50,896 bases of DNA from Verrucomicrobiota bacterium (GTDB taxonomy: Bacteria; Verrucomicrobiota; Verrucomicrobiia; Limisphaerales; CAIMTB01). Numbering within the stretch: the stretch's first letter is position 1; the number at the start of each line of letters is the position of its first letter. The translations under genes were made by a program, and so were the position numbers. The DNA is taken from NCBI GenBank assembly GCA_963205105.1, contig CAUJJW010000202.1:1-50896 (forward strand). The letters run 5' to 3'. Shown here in pieces: positions 33,392 to 41,937 of the stretch. Below the pieces are notes generated by a model. That model ran no database searches and was not told the DNA's origin. It saw only the letters and a list, made by a program, of their open reading frames with translations.

Positions 33392-34741
33392 TCAGGCAAA
33401 AAACCCCAGGTCGGTCGTCCCGAAATTGCCAATGTTCGGGAACACCGCCGGCAACTGCGCGGCCGGGACACCAAACCACTTCGCCAACGTCGCTCCGTAT
33501 TGGTCAATCGACGTCGTCGGAATCATGGCACCCCGCGAACCGGAATCATCGGGTCCGCCGAGCGCCATCGTCGGGAAGGTGCCGAAGACCCTTCCCCCCT
33601 GGATCGCGCCGCCCATCAGCAAATGGTGATTGCCCCATCCGTGATCACTGCCCGCACCGCTGGGTTCCAAGGTCCGACCGAAGTCGGACAGCGTGAACGT
33701 GGTGACGCGATCGGCGACGCCCATTTCCTCGGTGGCCGTGTAAAACGCCGCCATGGCCTCGGAGACCTGCGACAGCAGATCCCAATGCTGCCAGCTCTGC
33801 GCTCCGTGGGTGTCGAATCCGGCGATGGAACAGAAGAAAACCTGGCGGTGGATGCCGGTGGTGGATCGCAGCTGGATGAGTTTGGCCACCTGAAGCAGTT
33901 GGCTGCCCAGGTTGGTGGCAGGGAAGGCGGTCGCCACTTGGGCCGAGGCGCCGGTCATCATCGCGTTGAGACTCATGGCGTCCTTGCGCACCTGGTTGGC
34001 GGACTGCACCAGAGCCAGGCCGCTGTTGAATTCGAGCACCTGTTGCAGCCCCGCCTTGCGGGCGTTCGCCGCGGCCTGCGGCCAGAGACTCATGCCGGCG
34101 GCGTCCAGATTGAACCCCGGCAGCAGGCTCGCCGATTGCACCACCTGCCCGGTGCAGTACAAGGACGGCCCGGTGACCGAGATGCTCGGAGGAAACGTGG
34201 AAACTCCGTTCATGAACTGAACCGCGTCCACCGCCCGCGCACCCCAACCACTCGCACCCGACGTGGTCGGCACCCCGCTTTGCATCTGCTGGATCTGGTC
34301 CGAGTGTGAGAACAGGTTGGTCGGCACCGGAGCCGCGTTGGCCAGGAACTGCTGTCGATTCACCGGTTGAACGAGCAGGCCCGTGTTCGCGAGAACCGCC
34401 AGGCGTCCCTGCGCCCAGAGCGGGTGAACCGCCGCCAGACCCGGGTTCAGGCCGTAGGGCGTGCCATCGACATGTTCCACCGGCAGCAGCGCGCCATTGC
34501 CGTCGGGCAACGCAATCGTGCCACGAGCGGCACGGTAGGCGTTGAACTGTGATTGGGTCAGCGGCACCACCGTGTTGTGACCATCATTGCCGCCGGTGAG
34601 AAAAATGCAGACCAACGCCTTGTAATCCGGCGGAGCGCCCTGGGCCAGGGCGTTCATCCGCCCCAGTCGGGCGAAGAGAGCGGCGCCACCCAGCCCGCCA
34701 AGGAGTTGTCGACGCGAGATACGATGTTGGAAGGAGGACAT
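33392..34741 (-). CDS. DUF1501 family secreted protein
   Basis: The 449-residue protein opens with a twin-arginine-like signal ('ISRRQLLGGLGGAALFARLG') and then 'YKALVCIFLTGGNDGHNTVV', typical of DUF1501, a sulfatase/alkaline-phosphatase-related family. Later 'TLSDFGRTLEPSGAGSDHGW' and 'NHHLLMGGAIQGGRVFG' match the conserved C-terminal part. It follows a DUF1800 gene by 38 bp, a pairing common in PVC and other bacteria. The pair is exported and its biochemical role is not established. Confidence 0.92.
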   Translation of the reverse strand: MSSFQHRISRRQLLGGLGGAALFARLGRMNALAQGAPPDYKALVCIFLTGGNDGHNTVVPLTQSQFNAYRAARGTIALPDGNGALLPVEHVDGTPYGLNPGLAAVHPLWAQGRLAVLANTGLLVQPVNRQQFLANAAPVPTNLFSHSDQIQQMQSGVPTTSGASGWGARAVDAVQFMNGVSTFPPSISVTGPSLYCTGQVVQSASLLPGFNLDAAGMSLWPQAAANARKAGLQQVLEFNSGLALVQSANQVRKDAMSLNAMMTGASAQVATAFPATNLGSQLLQVAKLIQLRSTTGIHRQVFFCSIAGFDTHGAQSWQHWDLLSQVSEAMAAFYTATEEMGVADRVTTFTLSDFGRTLEPSGAGSDHGWGNHHLLMGGAIQGGRVFGTFPTMALGGPDDSGSRGAMIPTTSIDQYGATLAKWFGVPAAQLPAVFPNIGNFGTTDLGFFA

Positions 34742-34779
34742 GGTTCGAAAGAATACAGGGTTGAAGGAAGGAACAGGTT

Positions 34780-37452
34780 TCAGTGTTGCACGGCGTACTG
34801 ACCGGTGAGCGCGGCGAGGTAGAGCACCGTCTCGATCCGCGTTCTCGCGTCGTACCCCGGCGCCGCCGCCGTGATGAGCGCCTGCTTGATCTCCACCGGC
34901 ATGCGGCCGTACAGCAGCGTCACGTTCACCTTCTCGACCAGGGTCGCCATGTCGTTGCCATAGGGCTGGAAGGGCGTGAGATCCACCGGCAGATCGGTCC
35001 CCGGATAGTTCAGGATGGAGTAGATCATGTTCCCTCGCAGGGTCGCTTCCGTCGGGGTGTAAATCTGAAACTCCGGCCCAAACAATTGCGGGTTCTTAGG
35101 CACCCGATACATCGGCGAGAACCAGCTGAACACCGATGGCGGACTCAGTACCGACTGCGCCATGTAGTCGAAGAGATAGGTCACCTGCTGCGTGCTGCTG
35201 AATTGCCCGTTCAAGGCCCGCAGAAAGCCGCTCACTTGCAGGATCGGCTCCTTGAGCCGTCCCTGGTTCACCGTCGTCGCGTCGTTGCGCGCTTCCGGAT
35301 CCAGCAGGATGGCGCGGACCACCGCCTTCAAATCGCCGCGCACCCCGCTTCCGTTGTTCACGAACACCGCCGAAATCCGCCCGATGTAACCCGGACTCGG
35401 GTTGCTCATCACCAGGCTTCGAATCAGTCGTGTCGCGATGAACGGCGCGATGTTCGGATGCTGCATCAGACAGTCGATCACCCCGTCCAAGTCCTGTTCG
35501 ACCGTCTGCCCCGCCGGCAGGGAACAGCCCAGGAACGCTTTCGCGGTCGTGGCGTGATTCGACGGCCTGGGTTCCATCGGACCGGTGAAGGCCTCCCAGT
35601 TGTTGCCTCCCGGCGTCGCTCCCGGCGCTGTCGGATAGGTCCATCCCGTCAACGCCAACGCCACCTGCGCCACCGTATCCTGGGAGTACGCCGGGATCGG
35701 TTTGCCCGAACCATCCAGCACCTGGGAGCCGTCCGGGTGCAGCATCCAGAGACCGATCGAGAACAGTTGGAGCAGTTCGCGCGGGTAGTTCTCGTTCGCC
35801 CCACCCGCCGGTCCCGGCTTCATCGAGTTCGCCAGATCCAGGTACTTGCCCATGGAAGGGCTGATTGTTACCTCGCGCAGCAGTTCACGGTAGTTGCCGA
35901 AGGCATGCTCACTGAGCAGTCGCAGCCAGGGCAGCATCTCGTCGGCGTACACCAGCTTGAATCCGGAGGTGACCAGAATCTGGCTGAGCGCGTAGGCCAT
36001 CCGCTGACGCAGCTGGTCCGGAGCGGTCGTGTAATTGTGAAGCGCCCACTGCCGCAGCGCTCCCATCGAATTCACCGAAGGCGTCGGGATCGGAGTCTCC
36101 GGCAACGCCAATTGCGCGTCCAAATACGCCGTGACACCCAGTTGCTGAACCTCGACCAACGTCGCAGGTGTCGGACCAAACGAGGACTGCTCCAGGAACC
36201 GTCCCGCCGCCAGGAGCCCTGGCGACGGCGGAGTGACCGGTGGCGGCGCCGCCAACGTCACCACGGCCTGGGCGAAGGCCAGCGTGTTCGCCGTCGACGT
36301 GGCACGAATCGTCACCGTCGGCGATCCAGGCATGACGGCAGGCGCCGTGTAGAGGCCGCCCGCCGAGATGGTACCCACCGCAGCAGAGCCTCCCGCGAGG
36401 CCGTTCACGGACCACGTCACCGCCGTGTTGGCCGAACCCGTGACGCTTGCCTGAAACGTCTGGGATGCTCCGAGCTGCACGGAGGCGGTGGTTGGCGAAA
36501 CGACGACCGACACCGCCGGAGGAGTCGCGAGAGTCACGGTGGCGGTGGCGTACGAGGACGCAGACGCCGACGACGTGGCGCGGATCGTCACCGTCGACGA
36601 TGCGGGCATGATGGCGGGCGCAGTGTAGACACCCGCCACTGAGACGGTTCCCACTGCGGAGGAACCTCCCGCGATGCCGTTCACGGACCACGTCACCGCC
36701 GTGTTGGCCGTTCCGGTGACCGTTGCTTGAAAGGACCGTGACGCGCCGAGCTGCACGGAGGCGCTGGTTGGCGAAACCACCACGGCCACCGTGGGCATAG
36801 AGACGGTGGCGGAAACCACGTTGCCCGTGACCGCGCCCGGTGCGGGCTGGGATACCCGGAACTGGAGCGTACCGGTCTGCGAGGCGACACCGCTGGCGAC
36901 GAGGCGCGTGCTGGAAACGAACGACGTGGGAAGCTCCACGCCATTGGCCAACACCTTGGAGTCGGGCGCAAAGTTGGCACCGTTCAGACTGACCTGGTAG
37001 TTGCCCACGTTGAGGGACGACGGCGAGAGGCTCCACAACCACGGGTACTTCCGGGTGATCGCCAACGGGGTGGACGCAAAGGAACCGGGGTAGGCCGTGC
37101 TCCGGGCCTTCACGGTGACGACGTTGGCGGTGGGTGCGGTGGCTGGCGGTGTGTAGAGCCCCGCCGAACTGATGGTTCCCACGGCGGTGTTGCCACCCGG
37201 GATGTCGTTCACCAGCCACGTGATCGTGTTGGGAGTGATCGGAACATACGCCCCGAACTGCCGCGTACTGCCCAGCTCCACACTGGAGTTCCTCGGCCAG
37301 ATGTCCATGGCGCCGGAAACCTGGGCGTGACTCACGCCTTCCAGACATCCGACGAAAAGGATGCACGCCATCCATAGACGGACCAGAAGTGCGAACCGGG
37401 TTATCCCGACCGTGCAACGACGGTGCGGGGTTGGCAGTCGAGTGATGTTCAT
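34780..37452 (-). CDS. DUF1800 family protein with three Ig-like domains
   Basis: The 890-residue protein has a signal peptide (hydrophobic 'FALLVRLWMACILFVGCLEG'), three related Ig-like repeats at about residues 46-135, 225-316 and 317-408 ('AVTWSVNGxAGGSxAVGT', 'GxYTAPAxMP'), then a DUF1800 domain from about 420 to the end ('AGRFLEQSSFGPT', 'NYPRELLQLFSIGLWMLHPD', 'FIATRLIRSLV'). It is predicted to be secreted or periplasmic and to work with the following DUF1501 protein. The second and third repeats are near-identical at DNA level with a 276-bp period. The start ATG has no Shine-Dalgarno. Confidence 0.92.
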   Translation of the reverse strand: MNITRLPTPHRRCTVGITRFALLVRLWMACILFVGCLEGVSHAQVSGAMDIWPRNSSVELGSTRQFGAYVPITPNTITWLVNDIPGGNTAVGTISSAGLYTPPATAPTANVVTVKARSTAYPGSFASTPLAITRKYPWLWSLSPSSLNVGNYQVSLNGANFAPDSKVLANGVELPTSFVSSTRLVASGVASQTGTLQFRVSQPAPGAVTGNVVSATVSMPTVAVVVSPTSASVQLGASRSFQATVTGTANTAVTWSVNGIAGGSSAVGTVSVAGVYTAPAIMPASSTVTIRATSSASASSYATATVTLATPPAVSVVVSPTTASVQLGASQTFQASVTGSANTAVTWSVNGLAGGSAAVGTISAGGLYTAPAVMPGSPTVTIRATSTANTLAFAQAVVTLAAPPPVTPPSPGLLAAGRFLEQSSFGPTPATLVEVQQLGVTAYLDAQLALPETPIPTPSVNSMGALRQWALHNYTTAPDQLRQRMAYALSQILVTSGFKLVYADEMLPWLRLLSEHAFGNYRELLREVTISPSMGKYLDLANSMKPGPAGGANENYPRELLQLFSIGLWMLHPDGSQVLDGSGKPIPAYSQDTVAQVALALTGWTYPTAPGATPGGNNWEAFTGPMEPRPSNHATTAKAFLGCSLPAGQTVEQDLDGVIDCLMQHPNIAPFIATRLIRSLVMSNPSPGYIGRISAVFVNNGSGVRGDLKAVVRAILLDPEARNDATTVNQGRLKEPILQVSGFLRALNGQFSSTQQVTYLFDYMAQSVLSPPSVFSWFSPMYRVPKNPQLFGPEFQIYTPTEATLRGNMIYSILNYPGTDLPVDLTPFQPYGNDMATLVEKVNVTLLYGRMPVEIKQALITAAAPGYDARTRIETVLYLAALTGQYAVQH
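36229..36780 (-). repeat. Tandem 276-bp repeat encoding two Ig-like domains
   Basis: Matching landmarks such as 'gttggcgaaac' recur at 36491 and 36767, giving a 276-bp (92-residue) period. The two copies encode the second and third Ig-like domains of the DUF1800 protein. Unit boundaries are approximate. Confidence 0.75.
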
Positions 37453-37791
37453 TCGTTCGAAAGGAAGAAGTGGAACGAGCCGATCAGGGTGTCCTTGGAA
37501 CCCGGTGACATTCGAGACCGCCCCACAACGCCATGGCCTCCGACGTGGTGGTGACTGACAGGGGGATGCCTCCGAGCGGACTTATGGGTACTTCATTTCC
37601 TGCCTTCGCAACAATGGGACTTTGGTCGCCTCGCCGAACACACCTACGCACCCAACTCAAGTTTCGTCCCTAGTCCGATTCACCATCAGCCCATGGTCGG
37701 ATGGTCGGCCAGCCCTGATCCCTGGTAGAGATCCTTCACTGCCCAGAAAACCACCGCCGGCAGGCGGCCTGGAGCTCCAACCCAACCCTCA
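37453..37791. other. Intergenic region between divergent genes
   Basis: I see no gene, repeat or clear promoter. It must hold the promoters of the minus-strand DUF1800 operon and of the plus-strand hypothetical gene. Confidence 0.5.
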
Positions 37792-38325
37792 ATGAACCAC
37801 CTTCCCACGGATGGCTACGTCGAGCATGTCGTCGCCCCGGAGAGCCTCGCGGCCCTGCGTTGCCGGTTCTTGAAGCCGCGCGATTTTCGGGTCTCGCCCC
37901 TGCCCATCCAGGAACACGACTTCTCCCGCCGCACCTCCTTTCTGCCGCTCGTCGTCACCTTGACCCCGCGTGGCCCCCTCGTGTTCAGCATCGCCGCACG
38001 CCCCGCCCAAACCGATGGCCTGGTGTCCCACTGGCTCGAACAACTCTGTCGCAACCAAGGGTTCGTCCGCGGCCCCATCGCACCATCCCACCTCGGTACG
38101 GCGCCTGCCGTCACCTGCGACGCCATTCAAAAAGGTTTCGGCGTCGTCATGAAAGCGCGCCTGGTCCTCATGGAGGATGGAGGTCGCCTGTTTCAGATCA
38201 ACGCCATGGCGCCCGAGGCTCTTTGGCCAACCGCTGAGAAACGATTCCTGCCCATGCTGGAATCCTTCAAACTCGACGAGGTTCGCGGACCCACGGTGCC
38301 CTTGTTCCCGGATCGCCAGTGGTGA
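37792..38325 (+). CDS. Conserved-looking hypothetical protein, 177 residues
   Basis: The protein has no signal peptide or membrane segment. It has a mixed alpha/beta pattern: 'EHDFSRRTSFLPLVVTLTPR' and 'PLVFSIAARPAQTDGLVSHW' in the first half, 'GFGVVMKARLVLMEDGGRLF' and 'TAEKRFLPMLESFKLDEVRG' in the second. The last block resembles the 'F..mlaSF' end of small lipid- or PsbP-like proteins, but I do not assign a family. It stands alone, followed by the large intergenic repeat. The composition is that of a real gene. Confidence 0.65.
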   Translation: MNHLPTDGYVEHVVAPESLAALRCRFLKPRDFRVSPLPIQEHDFSRRTSFLPLVVTLTPRGPLVFSIAARPAQTDGLVSHWLEQLCRNQGFVRGPIAPSHLGTAPAVTCDAIQKGFGVVMKARLVLMEDGGRLFQINAMAPEALWPTAEKRFLPMLESFKLDEVRGPTVPLFPDRQW

Positions 38326-38821
38326 CTGAGTTGCCCTTCCCATGAACCGTGCCTCGGTAGCGGCGGGCGTCCCGCCTGCCGTAGAGGGGGGCGTCTCGCC
38401 CACCGGAGTCCTCGGTTCATGGGCCATGAGCAGGTCGATTTCGAGCAGGTGGCTCTCAATGAAACCTTCCATGGCAGCGATCGCGAGGGTTGAACCGGGC
38501 TCCCTCACCCCAACCCTCTCCCGGGGGGAGAGGGAGCCGCATATCCCCCACGGCGACATGCCGGAACTCCAGCCGTCCGAGCCGTCGTGACCCGTTCCTG
38601 CCAACACCCGTCCCAGCCCTTCGAAACCCGCGGCACATCGCCTCCTTCTCCCTCCGGGAGAAGGCCGGGATGAGGGCCGCTCACGGCATTACTTGCTCCA
38701 CGGTTCATGGTCCCAATACGTGTCCAATTTCTGGAAAACGCTCCACTCCATGAACCTCCCCGTGTCCTCGTACTCCTCATCCTAATCGTAATCGTATTCG
38801 CAATCCCCCGCCTCCCCCGCT
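38326..38821. other. Intergenic region filled by interspersed repeat copy A
   Basis: Almost the whole gap is the repeat at 38343-38761. No gene is supported. Confidence 0.7.
38343..38761 (+). repeat. Interspersed repeat copy A (long hairpin type)
   Basis: Landmarks in order: 'tagcggcgggcgtc', 'gagcaggtcgatttcga', 'ccatggcagcgatcgcgagg', 'ctcaccccaaccctctcccg', a variable 150-bp middle, 'ccgggagaaggccgg', 'gagggccgctc', 'ggtcccaatacgtgtccaa' and 'ggaaaacgctcc'. The Ccctctccc/gggagaggg blocks on either side of the middle are inverted, so the element can fold into a long hairpin. Copy B at 40277-40628 has the same order and orientation. Confidence 0.8.
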
Positions 38822-40222
38822 TCACGGCTCCTTCTTCACCGGGACTTCCACCAGGCGCAGCGACACGTCCTCCACCGCAGCGCCCAGACGCAGCCGTGGT
38901 TTTGTCATGCCATGCACCTGGATCATTCCGCGGATGTCCTTCAGCGATCCCGTTCCGTCATCGTCCTCAAAACGCACCACCGCCGCGTCCAGATCGTCCT
39001 CAACCTGGCATTCCACAAACTCGATCCCGCCGGAGACGGTGCAGCGTTCCGGCGTGTGACTGCGGATCAGGATCGGCGATCGCGGCCCCCCGTACTTCGG
39101 ATGAGGCGCCCGCCAGGTGTTCTTCCAGCGACACGAAACAAAACGAACACGGACGCCTTTCGCCGATTTGTTGCTGAGTCTCGCCCCCTCCCGACCGGTG
39201 TTCTCCGAGGTGCAGCGAATGAACTCGATCAGCCCCCGGGGACCATCGTCGGCGACTTCGCCCACTACAAACCCCGACCAGCCCTCGGCCGGCGTCGACG
39301 GAGCCGCTTCCCGCATGCCACCCGCGGGTCCCATGCGAACGTGGCAGTTCTCAAACCGAATGGAGACCGGAACGCTCGCCGAGGTCAGCGGCTTGAGCCA
39401 GACGAGGATCCCATTGCCGGCATTGTCGGCGACCACGCAGTTGCGAATCACGCAGTCGACGAGGCGCTCGTCCGGCTCATCCGGTTCCAAATCAATCCCG
39501 GCTTCCGGCGGCGTTCCTGCGGTGCCGGACAGGGTGCAGTGCTCGATGAGCAGATGAACGGCACTGATGACGCTGATCCCCTGACGGTGGTTGTCGTGGC
39601 AGACGCAATTGCGGATCGTGACATTTTCGCACCACCGATTGGCCTTGCTCGAACCGATGTAGATGCCGTCGCCACCCGTCGACTCGATGCGCAAGCCTTC
39701 GACGTGCACATCGCGGCATCCCAGGAAGGCGAGGCCCATGCGCCATTCCGCCTTGGTGTACGGCGGTTGCTGGTAGTCTTTTTTGCGCATTCGCAGCGTG
39801 GCGCCATGACCGCGCACCGTGATGTTTGTGGCATCGGTCGCACGAAACATCGAATCCCCGCCGCCCTGAAACTCCCCGGCCTTGGCCAGCACCAGCACCC
39901 CCGCCTCGAAAATCAGCTCCAAGTCACCGCGCAGCGTCACCGGCCGGAGCACCCACGGAGCCCCCGTGAAGGGAACAATCACCACGCGTGCCCTGGAATC
40001 AATGGCGGCCTGCACCGACGCCGTGGCGTCCGAAGGATCGAAACCCCAGGCATCGGCGAAAGCCGTATCCGTCAACCCCTGCGCCACCGCCGCAATCGCC
40101 GCCTCGTTCCGCGGCATCGCCGCACCTTGAACCGAAGCCCCCAAACCAAGGATCCACGCCACCCACCCGAGGATCCCCAGCAGACGTGGTACGTGGGAGT
40201 GCAGCGAGAAGCACGTGGACAT
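38822..40222 (-). CDS. Secreted right-handed beta-helix protein
   Basis: The 466-residue protein has an N-terminal signal peptide ('LLGILGWVAWILGLGASVQG') and then repeated short turns typical of parallel beta-helices: 'NITVRGHGATLRM', 'VHVEGLRIESTGGDGIYIGS', 'VTIRNCVCHDNHRQGISV', 'LLIEHCTLSG', 'CVIRNCVVADNAGNGILV'. Such folds occur in polysaccharide lyases and glycan-binding proteins. Catalytic residues cannot be assigned. The ATG at 40222 places the signal peptide at the N-terminus; 40252 is an alternative. The gene is framed by copies A and B of a large direct repeat. Confidence 0.85.
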   Translation of the reverse strand: MSTCFSLHSHVPRLLGILGWVAWILGLGASVQGAAMPRNEAAIAAVAQGLTDTAFADAWGFDPSDATASVQAAIDSRARVVIVPFTGAPWVLRPVTLRGDLELIFEAGVLVLAKAGEFQGGGDSMFRATDATNITVRGHGATLRMRKKDYQQPPYTKAEWRMGLAFLGCRDVHVEGLRIESTGGDGIYIGSSKANRWCENVTIRNCVCHDNHRQGISVISAVHLLIEHCTLSGTAGTPPEAGIDLEPDEPDERLVDCVIRNCVVADNAGNGILVWLKPLTSASVPVSIRFENCHVRMGPAGGMREAAPSTPAEGWSGFVVGEVADDGPRGLIEFIRCTSENTGREGARLSNKSAKGVRVRFVSCRWKNTWRAPHPKYGGPRSPILIRSHTPERCTVSGGIEFVECQVEDDLDAAVVRFEDDDGTGSLKDIRGMIQVHGMTKPRLRLGAAVEDVSLRLVEVPVKKEP

Positions 40223-40634
40223 GCGAGGACCGTACCGACGTCCGCGGAGCATCCAAATCCGATTTCATGAGGCACACCAGGGTCCATAGCGGCGGGCGTC
40301 TCCCCTGCGTCGACGGGGGCTACTCATGAGCCTTTCCATGGCAGCGATCGCGAGGGTTGAAACGGGCTCCCTCACCCCAACCCTCTCCCGGAGGGAGAGG
40401 GAGTCGCGTCCTGCCCTCGGTGACATGCCTGGATTCCGTCCTTCCGAGCCGTCGCGACTCGCTCCAGCCAATCCCCATCTCTACCCTCCGACACCCGCGG
40501 GGAATATTCTCCCTCTCCCTCCGGGAGAGGGCCGGGGTGAGGGCCGCTCGCTGCATTCCTCACTCCCCGGTTCATGGTCCCAATACGTGTCCAAATTTTG
40601 GAAAACGCTCCTCTCCATGCTACCTCCCCAGGGT
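40223..40634. other. Intergenic region filled by interspersed repeat copy B
   Basis: Most of the gap is the repeat at 40277-40628. No gene is supported. Confidence 0.7.
40277..40628 (+). repeat. Interspersed repeat copy B (long hairpin type)
   Basis: This is the second copy of the element, in the same orientation as copy A. It lacks the 'gagcaggtcgatttcga' part, so it is shorter at its left end, but keeps 'ccatggcagcgatcgcgagg', 'ctcaccccaaccctctcccg', 'ccgggagagggccgg', 'gagggccgctc' and 'ggtcccaatacgtgtccaa'. It ends close to the stop of the DUF2130 gene. Confidence 0.8.
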
Positions 40635-41876
40635 TCAGCCAGGTTGTGAGAGTTCCAGGGACTTGATCTCTGGCAGGGCCGCCTGCCCCACGATGCCTTG
40701 GACGCCCCCGTACAGTCCGGCGGTGTGGTTGATCACCTGGCGGATGGAGCGTTCGCGCTTCGCCCACTGCTTTTCCATGGCGCGCCGCTCCGATTCGAGG
40801 TCGCCCTGCATGGTGACGAACGCCTCGACGATCGCTTCGATCCGCTGCTTGAACTCGTGACCGCTCAGGTACTCGTACAACTGCTCCATTTTGCCCTGCC
40901 GCCCCGCCTGGGCCTGACGCGCCACCGCCGCCTGGACCAAACCCTGCCTCAAGGCCACGCCCAGCGGGATCGCCGCGGCGTAGTCACACACCCAAATCCC
41001 TTCATGCAAGGCAAAGGACTTCACCCCGTCGGGCAGAGTCCGTGTGATGATCACCGCCAACTCCGCCCGGGCTTCGCGTTGGTCCTCCTTTAGTTTCGCC
41101 GGCCATTCTCGCGCCCAATGCTTGGTGCGCTTGGTCTCCCAGAGGATGGAGCCACACTCGAGACCCTGGTTGGTCCGGACTCGTTGAAGCACGTCCGCCC
41201 CGCGAACTCCCTTGGCCACGGGTTCGATCACGTCGGTCAGAAACTCGCTGCGAAGATTCTGTTCGAGTTCGAGTTCGAGCACCTCCCCTTGCAGCTGCAT
41301 GGAACCCTGCTCGGCCCGTTGCTTCAGCGCCTCGATCTGCTGCTGCATGCCGGCGATCAACTGCTCCTTTTCCGCGAGCCGCAGCTTGTGTTCCTCCGCG
41401 GATTGGGCCCGGGCGGTTTCGGCGATCTTCCCGCGTTCGGCATCCAGCTTGCGGGCCACTTCGAGCTCCAGTTGCTGGGCGCGTTCCTCGACCAGGCGCT
41501 GTTGCTTGCGAAGCTCCAGTTCCGTCTGACGCGCCGTATCGAGCTTGAGCCGTTGTTCGGCGAGCTGGCCCTGAAGATCGCGGAATTCAATGCTGATCTT
41601 CTCGCGTTCCTGCTGCGCGGCGGCGACCAGCAGCTTCTGGCGCTCCGCCACCATGCGCCGGGCCAGTTCCGTGTCGAGGTTCTGCCGCTGCGTCTCCAGT
41701 TGGGCCAGGTGGTCGCGCACGCTTTTTTCGCGTTCCATCATGGCCGCCTCCGCCACCTGACGGCGTTCTTCGAACTCCCGGGAAAGATCGCCGCGGATCC
41801 GCTGCGCCACGGCTTCCGAGAGTGGAAATTCGTGTCGGCAGTGGGGACAGGTGATCAGTGATTGGGCATCCGACAT
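40635..41876 (-). CDS. DUF2130 coiled-coil protein
   Basis: The 413-residue protein starts with a short zinc-ribbon-like segment ('ITCPHCRHEFPLSEAVAQRI'), continues as a long coiled coil (about residues 30-205, rich in Glu/Gln/Arg/Leu), and ends with the DUF2130 domain ('GADVLQRVRTNQGLECGSIL', 'WETKRTKHWAREWPAKLKED', 'GIWVCDYAAAIPLGVALRQG'). This domain has a nuclease-like 'W-E-x-K' motif similar to restriction endonuclease folds, but no function is established. It is divergent from the tricorn gene with a 61-bp gap. Confidence 0.9.
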   Translation of the reverse strand: MSDAQSLITCPHCRHEFPLSEAVAQRIRGDLSREFEERRQVAEAAMMEREKSVRDHLAQLETQRQNLDTELARRMVAERQKLLVAAAQQEREKISIEFRDLQGQLAEQRLKLDTARQTELELRKQQRLVEERAQQLELEVARKLDAERGKIAETARAQSAEEHKLRLAEKEQLIAGMQQQIEALKQRAEQGSMQLQGEVLELELEQNLRSEFLTDVIEPVAKGVRGADVLQRVRTNQGLECGSILWETKRTKHWAREWPAKLKEDQREARAELAVIITRTLPDGVKSFALHEGIWVCDYAAAIPLGVALRQGLVQAAVARQAQAGRQGKMEQLYEYLSGHEFKQRIEAIVEAFVTMQGDLESERRAMEKQWAKRERSIRQVINHTAGLYGGVQGIVGQAALPEIKSLELSQPG

Positions 41877-41937
41877 GCCGCGAGCAAAGCACGGGTTTCG
41901 TTCGTGACGCGAGCGGGTTCACCGCTAGCGTTCGCGC

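Noticed and set aside
38343..40628. CRISPR array or insertion sequence
   Set aside because: There are only two copies of about 350-420 bp, 1.9 kb apart, with no short regular spacers, no cas genes and no transposase frame.
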